From: SIG607 sp045586405
GTDB lineage: Bacteria > Bacillota > Clostridia > Oscillospirales > Acutalibacteraceae
Length of the DNA stretch: 19,655 nucleotides
Reading direction: 5' to 3'
Assembly (NCBI GenBank): GCA_045586405.1
Contig: JAZNAG010000035.1
Coordinates: forward strand, 1-19,655
Each line of letters starts with the position of its first letter. The first letter of the stretch is position 1. The notes beneath the pieces were generated by a model. The model saw only the letters and a program-made list of their open reading frames with translations. It was not told the origin of the DNA and made no database searches. Positions 1 to 5,706 of this stretch are shown one piece after another. Both the position numbers and the translations under genes were made by a program.

Positions 1-92
1 AGGTCCCCGGTAGACTACCGGGTTGATAGGCACCAAGTCTAAAGGCAGCGATGTCAAAGCTAGGGTGTACTAATAGACCGAGGGCTTGACCT
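1..92 (+). rRNA. 23S ribosomal RNA, 3' end (partial)
   Basis: The first ~92 bases match the conserved 3' terminus of bacterial 23S rRNA: the GGTTGATAGG segment of the last helix region, GTACTAATAGACCGAGGG, and the closing GCTTGACC. The 5' part lies outside the window, so this is the tail of an rRNA operon transcribed rightward. No 5S rRNA follows before the terminator at 146-170, which is unusual for a bacterial rRNA operon. The exact mature 3' end is uncertain by a few bases. Confidence 0.95.
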
Positions 93-145
93 ATATTTCG
101 ATTCTCCACGCAACTTACTTTGTTCAGTTTTGAAGGTGTGAGGAA

Positions 146-170
146 GCAGTCGCAAAGCGGCTGCTTTTTT
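146..170 (+). terminator. rRNA operon intrinsic terminator
   Basis: An 8-bp stem (146-153 with 157-164, one G-T wobble) with a three-base AAA loop is directly followed by six T residues and more T-rich sequence. It lies 54 bases after the 23S end and closes the rRNA transcription unit. The spacer (93-145) contains a TTTGTTCAGTTTTGAAGG-like stretch (about 119-136) of the sort I recall in Bacillota rRNA operon spacers, but no tRNA or 5S. Confidence 0.85.
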
Positions 171-191
171 ATTTTATCTATAATATGGTAA

Positions 192-220
192 TTGAAAAGT
201 TTACATTTATATGATATACT
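192..220 (+). promoter_or_regulatory. promoter for the lipoprotein-PAQR-HAD-SGNH unit
   Basis: TTGAAA (192-197), a 17-base spacer and TATACT (215-220) form a near-consensus sigma-70/SigA promoter. It starts 38 bases upstream of the lipoprotein ATG and lies after the rRNA terminator. It is the only strong promoter visible before the four tightly packed genes to 3081, so it probably drives them all. Confidence 0.75.
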
Positions 221-257
221 TTAAGTACTGAATTTTTTAAGAAGGAAATGTTTCATT

Positions 258-1154
258 ATGAAAAAAATATTAGCATTTTTGCTGTCTGTTACATTGATTT
301 TTACTCTTTCAGCTTGTAAAAAGGATGAACCTTTCGAGGACGAAGAGGTGCTTTTTGATATAACAACTCAGTCCAGCCCTAATTCTTCAGAAGAAGTTAC
401 CGCCGGCGAGGTTTCATCTGATGAAAATTCTTTAGGAGAAAATTCCTCCGATGAAGTGATTTCAAATGAAACTTCTTCAGGCGAGTCTTCCTCAAGCGAG
501 TCTTCCTCAAGTGAGTCTTCCTCAAGTGAAGCGTCTTCAAGCGGCACAAGTGATTTAAATCCAACCGTTAATACTCCCGAAGAAGATGTTTTTGACACAG
601 GTATGGAACTTGTTTCGGGCGGCGGAGTTTATTTCCCTGATATAAACAGATATTATACATACGCGGCTGAAATTTATGCCGATCTTAAAAACTTTACCTT
701 CTCTTATGACGAGCAATTAGGCTCTTTTCCCATCGTTATCGATGGCTCGATGGGATATTATTGGCGAGTTAATGACGATAGATTTGACTCGGTAGCCGAT
801 CTTGAAAATTACCTTAATTCGCTTTTTACTGAGGAATGTAAGAATACATTTTATGATCCCACGCGTTTTATAGATTATGAAGGTCATTTGTATGCATCTA
901 TAGGTGCTGTGGCCGATAACTATACCTATGCGGGCTGTTCCTTTGTACTTACAAAGCAGACCACAAAGCGTATCCTTTTCACAGGAACCTCATATAGCTA
1001 TAAGAACTATGAGGAAGTAGATTCTGAAGTGCCGCTGTTTACCACCGTTCCTGAGGATGTTTCTAAGTATTTAACCAGAACGGTAGATTTTGAAATGCAG
1101 GTGTCAGAGGACGGTATGAGCTGGAGATTCAGCAAATTCGGATATATTGGTTAA
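258..1154 (+). CDS. Ser/Glu-rich lipoprotein, possible IseA-type DL-endopeptidase inhibitor
   Basis: Predicted secreted lipoprotein of 298 residues. Residues 1-19 are a signal peptide (two Lys, then a hydrophobic stretch) ending in a lipobox L-S-A-C, so Cys20 is the likely lipidation site. Residues ~35-100 form a low-complexity Ser/Glu linker that includes ESSSS repeats. The globular part (~110-298) has a Y-W-R-V-N motif, an F-T-E-E segment and a C-terminal W-R-F-S-K-F. These resemble what I remember of IseA (YoeB)-type inhibitors of cell-wall DL-endopeptidases; this match is from memory and tentative. The start is supported by an AAGGA ribosome site 11 bases upstream. It is the first gene of a four-gene unit, with one base between its stop and the next ATG. 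The linker would place the domain away from the membrane, in the cell wall. Confidence 0.7.
   Translation: MKKILAFLLSVTLIFTLSACKKDEPFEDEEVLFDITTQSSPNSSEEVTAGEVSSDENSLGENSSDEVISNETSSGESSSSESSSSESSSSEASSSGTSDLNPTVNTPEEDVFDTGMELVSGGGVYFPDINRYYTYAAEIYADLKNFTFSYDEQLGSFPIVIDGSMGYYWRVNDDRFDSVADLENYLNSLFTEECKNTFYDPTRFIDYEGHLYASIGAVADNYTYAGCSFVLTKQTTKRILFTGTSYSYKNYEEVDSEVPLFTTVPEDVSKYLTRTVDFEMQVSEDGMSWRFSKFGYIG
483..542 (+). repeat. 15-bp in-frame tandem repeat coding for ESSSS units
   Basis: Three 15-base units (483-497, 498-512, 513-527) are identical except for a C/T change at the last position. A degenerate fourth unit follows (528-542). Each encodes Glu-Ser-Ser-Ser-Ser within the lipoprotein linker. 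The 15-base period keeps frame, so gain or loss of units would only change linker length. Confidence 0.9.
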
Positions 1155-1155
1155 A

Positions 1156-1827
1156 ATGAAAAGAACAAAACTTAAAGACCGCATATTGCCAAACTATACA
1201 AAGGGTGAAGAAGTTTTTAATATGGTCACCCATATAGTTGGCGGCGGTCTCGGCATTATTTATCTTATAATTTCGGTGCTTATCGGAGCATTTAACCGCA
1301 ACCCTTGGGCAATAGTTTCGGCTTGTATTTACGGCTTTTCAACCGTGACGCTTTTTACTATGTCCAGTGTTTATCACGGTTTAAGGGCAGGTTTGGCAAA
1401 AAAAGTTTTACAGGTACTTGACCATTGTACAATTTACTTTATGATAGCAGGTACATATACACCCATAACCCTTTGCGCTATGCGGGAAAGATACCCGTTT
1501 ATCGCTTGGACGGTTTTTGGTTTAGTATGGGCACTTGCTTCTCTTGGTATAACCCTTACCGCAATAGATATCAAAAAGTATGAAAAATTTGCAATGATTT
1601 GTTATCTTTTAATGGGCTGGAGTATCATTTTTGCATATAAGCAGGCAATTCGCTCTATAGGCAGGGACGGGTTTATTCTCATTCTTGCAGGCGGAATACT
1701 CTATTCTATCGGCGCGGTACTTTACAGGGTTGGTATAAAGAAAAAATATATACATTCTGTGTTTCATATTTTTGTAGACCTTGCAAGTGTGGCACAGTTT
1801 TTGGGGATAGCGCTTTATGTGTTGTAA
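1156..1827 (+). CDS. hemolysin III / PAQR family membrane protein
   Basis: 223-residue polytopic membrane protein with about seven hydrophobic segments. The HlyIII/PAQR (YqfA-type) motifs are present: T-H-I-V-G-G-G in segment 1, S-S-V-Y-H (His74), D-H (Asp89-His90) before I-A-G-T-Y-T-P, and a C-terminal H-S-V-F-H-I-F-V-D (His200, His204, Asp208). These Ser/His/Asp residues are the likely zinc-site residues of the family. Bacterial members are linked to membrane homeostasis, but their reaction is not settled and haemolysis is probably not the native role. An upstream in-frame TTG at 1147 exists. I prefer the ATG at 1156: it follows the upstream stop by one base, which suggests translational coupling, and no good Shine-Dalgarno serves either start. 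Its end overlaps the next gene by 11 bases. Confidence 0.88.
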   Translation: MKRTKLKDRILPNYTKGEEVFNMVTHIVGGGLGIIYLIISVLIGAFNRNPWAIVSACIYGFSTVTLFTMSSVYHGLRAGLAKKVLQVLDHCTIYFMIAGTYTPITLCAMRERYPFIAWTVFGLVWALASLGITLTAIDIKKYEKFAMICYLLMGWSIIFAYKQAIRSIGRDGFILILAGGILYSIGAVLYRVGIKKKYIHSVFHIFVDLASVAQFLGIALYVL

Positions 1828-2488
1828 TAAGTTTTCTACGGTGCTGTTTGACCTTGACGGCACCCTTACCGACCCCGGTGAAGGCATAACTAATTCTGTG
1901 GCTTATGCGCTGAACTACTACGGAATAAAGGTTGAAAACAAGAAAGACCTTGAATGTTTTGTGGGACCTCCGCTTTTCGCTTGTTTTGAGAAATATTACG
2001 GCTTTTCAAGGCAAAAAGCAGAGGCGGCAGTAGAAAAATACCGTGAATATTTCTCTGTTAAGGGCATTTTTGAAAATGAAATTTTTGAAGATACTGAAAA
2101 TCTTTTAAAAGACCTTAAAGAGCAGGGGATAAAGGTGATTTTGGCCACATCAAAGCCTGAAATATATGCCGAAAAAATACTGAAGCATTTTAATATTGAC
2201 AGGTATTTTGACTGTGTTACGGGCTCACTGCTCAGCGGAGAAAGAATAGACAAAGCTGAGGTTATAAAGGAAGCCTTAAAACGCGCAGGTGACCTTGATG
2301 CAAAGGACTGCATTATGGTTGGTGACAAAAGCCACGACATTATAGGTGCCAAGAAAAACGGTATGAAAGCTGTCGGCGTACTTTTCGGCTACGGCAGTTT
2401 AGAGGAACTGCAAAGCGCACAGCCTGATTATATTGTAGAAAATTTCAGTGAACTTAAAAAGGTATTATTAAAAGGGGAAACGCTATGA
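1817..2488 (+). CDS. HAD-superfamily phosphatase (phosphoglycolate phosphatase-like)
   Basis: 223-residue haloacid dehalogenase-type hydrolase. Motif I is F-D-L-D-G-T-L-T-D near the N-terminus (Asp12 nucleophile, Asp14 acid/base), with an alpha-helical cap domain (~20-85). Motif II is A-T-S-K-P (~110-114), motif III Lys146, and motif IV V-G-D-K-S-H-D (168-174). Length and motif spacing fit the Gph/PpaX group, which releases phosphate from phosphoglycolate, pyrophosphate or sugar phosphates; the exact substrate cannot be read from sequence. It overlaps the PAQR gene by 11 bases (start inside it, after a GGGG site at 1803-1806) and shares an ATGA overlap with the next gene. It is therefore almost certainly cotranscribed and translationally coupled. 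Confidence 0.88.
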   Translation: MCCNKFSTVLFDLDGTLTDPGEGITNSVAYALNYYGIKVENKKDLECFVGPPLFACFEKYYGFSRQKAEAAVEKYREYFSVKGIFENEIFEDTENLLKDLKEQGIKVILATSKPEIYAEKILKHFNIDRYFDCVTGSLLSGERIDKAEVIKEALKRAGDLDAKDCIMVGDKSHDIIGAKKNGMKAVGVLFGYGSLEELQSAQPDYIVENFSELKKVLLKGETL

Positions 2489-3081
2489 AAAAGGTGATTT
2501 TGCTGGGTGACTCAATTAGAGAATGGTACACCTTATTAGTCAGAGATATATTAGCCGATAAGGGTATAGAAATTATTTGGCAGCCCCACGATAACGGCAG
2601 ATTTGCCGCTTATTCCTATAATCAGCTCTCCGGTCTTTTGAAAGAACACGGCAAGGTGGATATGGTCCATTTTAACAACGGCTACTGGGATATGAATAAG
2701 GTGCCTTTTTTAGATGAATTTGTATTTCCGCCTGAGGAATATGTTTTTTATTTAAGAAAGATAATAAAGCTTTCCCGCGCCGCAGGTGCAAAGGTGGCCT
2801 TTGCGACAACTACACCGCTGCCGGGTGCAAAAGTGGATGCTGCCGATAATACAGGCACAAGTGCCGACTTTTCTTTCGAGAGTGATGACGTTTTGATATA
2901 CAACGAAGCCGCCCTTGAACTAATGAAAGAGGAAAACGTGCCTGTTAATGACCTTTATGCTATTTGTAAAAAGCACGAAAATTACTATAAATGTGAAGAC
3001 AACCTGCACCATACCCCCGAGGGAAATCAGGTTCTTGCCGAGGCTGTTGCCGCATTTATCTTAAAAGAACTGGGAATGTAA
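2485..3081 (+). CDS. SGNH/GDSL-type hydrolase
   Basis: 198-residue alpha/beta hydrolase of the SGNH fold. Block I is L-L-G-D-S-I (catalytic Ser10), a block III-like H-F-N-N-G-Y-W-D (~62-69) supplies an Asn, and block V is D-N-L-H-H (Asp172 and His175 of the D-x-x-H dyad). The family includes lipases, carbohydrate esterases and rhamnogalacturonan acetylesterases; the substrate is unknown. No signal peptide is visible, so it should act in the cytoplasm. The ATG overlaps the HAD stop by four bases (ATGA) and has an AAAGGGGA ribosome site inside the upstream gene. It is the last gene of the unit and is followed directly by a strong hairpin terminator. Confidence 0.85.
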   Translation: MKKVILLGDSIREWYTLLVRDILADKGIEIIWQPHDNGRFAAYSYNQLSGLLKEHGKVDMVHFNNGYWDMNKVPFLDEFVFPPEEYVFYLRKIIKLSRAAGAKVAFATTTPLPGAKVDAADNTGTSADFSFESDDVLIYNEAALELMKEENVPVNDLYAICKKHENYYKCEDNLHHTPEGNQVLAEAVAAFILKELGM

Positions 3082-3114
3082 AAAAGACTTCAGAGATTTT
3101 CTCTGAAGTCTTTT
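3082..3114. terminator. bidirectional terminator between SGNH gene and gpsA
   Basis: A perfect 15-bp inverted repeat (3082-3096 with 3100-3114) with a TTT loop has AAAA at one end and TTTT at the other. Read either way it gives a GC-containing hairpin followed by a U tract, so it can end both the rightward operon and leftward gpsA. Confidence 0.92.
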
Positions 3115-3118
3115 CGGT

Positions 3119-4075
3119 TTAAAATTCATTTGTGAGTTTTCTTTCAAACAGTTCATCAAGGGCGCCCACAGGGTCTTTTTCCTCAAAAAGTATGCTGTAT
3201 ACCGTTTTGCAGATAGGAAGTTCCACACCGTCTTTTTTACCCATATTTACAAGGGCTTTAACGGTATAATAACCTTCGGCAAGGTTTTCAAAGTTTTCTT
3301 TTTTAACAAAACTTTCGCCAAACTGACGGTTGTGGCTGTACTTTGAAAAAACCGTGGCTTCATAGTCGCCTAAATGGCAAAGACCGTAGGCACTCATTTC
3401 ACAACCGCCCTCAGCCGCTATAAGACGGGCTATTTCTCGGGTACCTCTTGCCATAAGCGCACCCTTTAGTGAGGAAAGCCCTAATCCGTCAAGAAAACCT
3501 GCGGCTATGCCTATTACGTTTTTGGCGGCCGCTCCGATTTCATTACCGATAAGGTCGGTGCCGTAATAAAAGCGTATTAAATTGCTTGAAAATTCATCCA
3601 CAAGCAGTTTTTTGACGTCCTCATACTTACTGTCTATAACCATACAGTTTGGGATACCGTGATAAAATTCCTGCACGTGACCGGGGCCGAGCCATACGGC
3701 AACCTTGTTGGATTTGTCAAGGTTATCGGTGGCGATTTGGCTGAGTCTTCTGCCGGTGGAAATTTCAATGCCTTTCATACAAAGCACGAAAATTTTATTT
3801 TTTATGTTTAAGGGTTTAAGTTCATCAAACAACCCCTGAAGCGCCTGAGAGGGAATAGAAATAACTATAACCTGCGCATCGGTTACTGCATTAAGGTCGG
3901 TGGTTATTTTAACCGACTGAGGCAGTGACAAAAGGTTATTGCTTCTTGTTTTTAAAAAGGACTCAATGTGCGGTGTGCCTTTTTGTCCGTAAAGGGTAAC
4001 ACTATGATGTTTTTTGTCCAGATACCAGGTAATAAGAGAACCCCAGCGTCCCGGACCTATAACGGTAATTTTCAT
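3119..4075 (-). CDS. gpsA: NAD(P)+-dependent glycerol-3-phosphate dehydrogenase (divergent GpsA)
   Basis: 318-residue cytoplasmic dehydrogenase that interconverts dihydroxyacetone phosphate and sn-glycerol-3-phosphate, the entry to phospholipid synthesis. Residues 1-15 hold the Rossmann motif G-P-G-R-W-G-S. Further hallmarks are V-I-S-I-P-S (~71-76), K-G-I-E (102-105), E-I-G-A-A-A-K-N-V with catalytic Lys185, D-G-L-G-L (196-200), M-A-R-G-T-R-E-I (208-215) and S-H-N-R-Q-F-G-E (247-254) near the substrate site. It is slightly shorter than the usual 330-340 residues. It has G-P-G-R-W-G and L-G-P-G-H-V-Q-E where typical GpsA has G-A-G-x-W-G and S-G-P-S-x-A-x-E, so it is a divergent member. AAAGGAG precedes the ATG, and its own promoter lies in the 120-bp divergent gap. 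Confidence 0.88.
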   Translation of the reverse strand: MKITVIGPGRWGSLITWYLDKKHHSVTLYGQKGTPHIESFLKTRSNNLLSLPQSVKITTDLNAVTDAQVIVISIPSQALQGLFDELKPLNIKNKIFVLCMKGIEISTGRRLSQIATDNLDKSNKVAVWLGPGHVQEFYHGIPNCMVIDSKYEDVKKLLVDEFSSNLIRFYYGTDLIGNEIGAAAKNVIGIAAGFLDGLGLSSLKGALMARGTREIARLIAAEGGCEMSAYGLCHLGDYEATVFSKYSHNRQFGESFVKKENFENLAEGYYTVKALVNMGKKDGVELPICKTVYSILFEEKDPVGALDELFERKLTNEF

Positions 4076-4107
4076 CTTCTTTACTCCTTTATTACACGTT
4101 TACAGAT

Positions 4108-4136
4108 ATTATAGCATACTTTAAATAAAAATGCAA
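4108..4136 (-). promoter_or_regulatory. gpsA promoter
   Basis: On the minus strand, TTGCAT (4131-4136), a 17-base spacer and TATAAT (4108-4113) with a TG extension (TGCTATAAT) form a strong extended -10 promoter firing leftward. Its -35 box is only 5 bp from that of the oppositely directed promoter. Confidence 0.8.
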
Positions 4137-4141
4137 AACTC

Positions 4142-4170
4142 TTGTAAAAATAGTCTTTTCGTGCTATAAT
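4142..4170 (+). promoter_or_regulatory. promoter for the sugar isomerase/epimerase gene
   Basis: TTGTAA (4142-4147), a 17-base spacer and TATAAT (4165-4170), again with the extended TGCTATAAT form. The -35 box is weak, but the extended -10 is perfect. It lies 25 bases upstream of the ATG at 4196. Confidence 0.78.
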
Positions 4171-4195
4171 TTAAAAAAACAAAGGGGGAAACCTT

Positions 4196-4963
4196 ATGAG
4201 AAAAGAATTATATATACAGGCTTATGGTGTAAGAGACAGACTTACCGGTGAAGCAGAGGCAAGAGAGGCTTTTAAAGCACTTGCTTCTTACGGTTTTAAG
4301 GGTGTTCAGACCGCAGGTATTTGCGAGTGGGGCTTTGAAAATTATGCCGCCGCCGCAAAGGATGCAGGTCTTGAGGTTATCGGTACTCATTTACCACTTC
4401 CTTTTCTGGCAGATATAGACCAGGCTGTTAAAACCCATAAAGTTCTTGGCGCCCAGTATGCAGGTATAGGCGGTATGCCGGGACTTTGGGATGCAAGCTT
4501 TTCTGCAGATACCGTAAAAACTTTTATAAAAGAGGCAAATGAGGTTATTCCGAAACTCAACGAAAACGGTCTTACCTTTACATACCATCACCATGAGCGC
4601 GAATTTGCCAAAATAGACGGTGAAACCATTATGGAAATTCTTATTCGCGAACTTGACAAGAACACTTCTTTTGTGCTTGATACACACTGGCTGCAGACCG
4701 GCGGTGTTGATATCGTAAAATGGCTTAAAAAGCTTGAAGGCAGAGTTCATATACTTCATTTAAAGGATTACGGAGTGCCGTTTGGTAAGGGCGGAAAGGT
4801 GATAACCGAACTTGGAAACGGAAATATTGACTTTAAAGAGGTTGTTAAAGTTGCCGAAGATACGGGTGTTGAATATCTTTGCTATGAGCAGGATAACGCC
4901 GTAGAGGGCGACTCTCTTGCATGTGCAAAACAGTCTGCCGAGTATTTCTATTCAATTATATAA
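4196..4963 (+). CDS. sugar phosphate isomerase/epimerase family TIM-barrel protein
   Basis: 255-residue protein of the xylose isomerase-like / AP endonuclease 2 TIM-barrel family. Beta-strand-end motifs with candidate metal ligands are visible: T-H-L-P (~64-67), Y-H-H-H-E (130-134), L-D-T-H-W (161-165), H-L-K-D-Y (188-192) and Y-E-Q-D (230-233). Members isomerise, epimerise or dehydrate sugars and cyclitols (for example inosose dehydratase-like enzymes). The substrate cannot be assigned because no sugar operon surrounds it. AAAGGGGG precedes the ATG. It is a single-gene unit with its own promoter and terminator, facing away from gpsA. Confidence 0.85.
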   Translation: MRKELYIQAYGVRDRLTGEAEAREAFKALASYGFKGVQTAGICEWGFENYAAAAKDAGLEVIGTHLPLPFLADIDQAVKTHKVLGAQYAGIGGMPGLWDASFSADTVKTFIKEANEVIPKLNENGLTFTYHHHEREFAKIDGETIMEILIRELDKNTSFVLDTHWLQTGGVDIVKWLKKLEGRVHILHLKDYGVPFGKGGKVITELGNGNIDFKEVVKVAEDTGVEYLCYEQDNAVEGDSLACAKQSAEYFYSII

Positions 4964-4966
4964 AAC

Positions 4967-4996
4967 AAAAAAAGAGGCGTATGCCTCTTTTTTTTT
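4967..4996. terminator. bidirectional terminator after the isomerase gene
   Basis: Seven A residues, GAGGC (4974-4978), a GTAT loop, GCCTC (4983-4987), then nine T residues. Pairing of A and T tracts extends the short GC stem. It ends transcription of the isomerase gene and, on the other strand, of the two small genes at 5001-5542. Confidence 0.88.
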
Positions 4997-5000
4997 ATGC

Positions 5001-5261
5001 TTATTTACTTCTGTCAAGCCAGACGGTAGCAAAATCGAGTGCTTCATAAAAACCGTGTTTTTCGCCGGTCTTTTTTATACGGTCTTTTTCGCTAAGACCT
5101 GTGTCACTTGACATAAGCTCAATTTTAATTGCATCGGCAATATCGTTATTGCTTGAAAGAATTGTAAGGCGAACAATGTTTGCGTCTGACATATTGCCGT
5201 AATAAACAACGTTGCCTTTTCTAACTAAAGGTCTTCCTTTATAGGTTAAAAAATCAGCCAC
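5001..5261 (-). CDS. small conserved-type hypothetical protein (86 aa)
   Basis: 86-residue soluble protein with no signal peptide or membrane segment. It opens with Y-K-G-R-P-L-V-R-K-G-N and continues V-V-Y-Y-G-N-M-S-D; the C-terminal half is charged (L-S-E-K-D-R-I-K-K-T) and ends E-A-L-D-F-A-T-V-W-L. I recall similar short proteins in other clostridial genomes but know of no function. The start is a GTG (5259-5261) preceded by GGAG about 10 bases upstream; no ATG alternative fits. It is the second gene of a two-gene minus-strand unit, 17 bases after the stop of the 5279-5542 gene, and ends next to the shared terminator. Confidence 0.75.
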   Translation of the reverse strand: MADFLTYKGRPLVRKGNVVYYGNMSDANIVRLTILSSNNDIADAIKIELMSSDTGLSEKDRIKKTGEKHGFYEALDFATVWLDRSK

Positions 5262-5278
5262 AATTTAACAACTCCAAT

Positions 5279-5542
5279 TTAATTTTTTTTATCAGGCATT
5301 TCGTGATAGAGATTAAAACGGAAGAGAAGAGTTTCATCTTCGGGATTACTGCAACGAATACGAGCTTCGGTAACGGTGGCATTGCTTAAAATGTTGGCAA
5401 TACCCATAATCTGACAAAGCTTTGATTTAAGGTTTAAAACGTCGCCTTCTTCGGTTTCTAAAAAGACGTCGCCCTTGCAGGAATCAAGAGCCTGAATAAA
5501 TTCACCAAAATCAAGGTCGTGTAGTTTTAAAATTCCGGACAT
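5279..5542 (-). CDS. small conserved-type hypothetical protein (87 aa)
   Basis: 87-residue soluble acidic protein. It has a core G-D-V-F-L-E-T-E-E-G-D-V-L-N-L-K-S-K-L and a C-terminal C-S-N-P-E-D-E-T-L-L-F-R-F. I recall related short proteins in Clostridia but no experimentally known role. The open frame reaches an ATG at 5555-5557, but GGAGG (5551-5555) overlaps that codon. It sits 8 bases before the ATG at 5540-5542, so I set the start there (M-S-G-I-L-K). It is the first gene of a two-gene unit under a near-consensus promoter, divergent from glyQS. Confidence 0.78.
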   Translation of the reverse strand: MSGILKLHDLDFGEFIQALDSCKGDVFLETEEGDVLNLKSKLCQIMGIANILSNATVTEARIRCSNPEDETLLFRFNLYHEMPDKKN

Positions 5543-5576
5543 AAACATTTCCTCCATAGCGTTATTTTACTTAAAA

Positions 5577-5605
5577 AGTATAACTTATTTATAGGTATAA
5601 GTCAA
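5577..5605 (-). promoter_or_regulatory. promoter for the two small conserved genes
   Basis: On the minus strand, TTGACT (5600-5605), a 17-base spacer and TATACT (5577-5582) make a near-consensus promoter 34 bases upstream of the chosen ATG. Its -35 box is 7 bp from the -35 box of the glyQS promoter on the other strand. Confidence 0.8.
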
Positions 5606-5612
5606 GAATGAG

Positions 5613-5641
5613 TTGACAATAAATAGTTTTAATAGTAAAAT
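5613..5641 (+). promoter_or_regulatory. glyQS promoter
   Basis: TTGACA (5613-5618), a 17-base spacer and TAAAAT (5636-5641). The transcript leader is only about 60 bases. That is too short for a T-box, so glyQS is not T-box controlled here, unlike thrS in the same window. Confidence 0.75.
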
Positions 5642-5706
5642 ATAATGGAATATAATGCAGTATTATGCGCTTAAAATTCAGCGCTACATAGAAAGAGGTT
5701 ACATAT

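Noticed and set aside
93..145. Possible 5S rRNA or tRNA in the 23S trailer
   Set aside because: Too short, and no conserved 5S or tRNA sequence is present.
483..542. CRISPR or intergenic repeat array
   Set aside because: The repeats are short, directly adjacent, in frame and coding for a Ser linker; there are no spacers.
368..598. Minus-strand frame with Glu/Ser repeats opposite the lipoprotein linker
   Set aside because: The repeats are the mirror of the 15-bp ESSSS repeats; no ribosome site or promoter supports it.
5642..5706. Possible T-box or other riboswitch upstream of glyQS
   Set aside because: The leader is about 60 bases, has no T-box core and only a 4-5 bp GCGC hairpin near 5667-5684.
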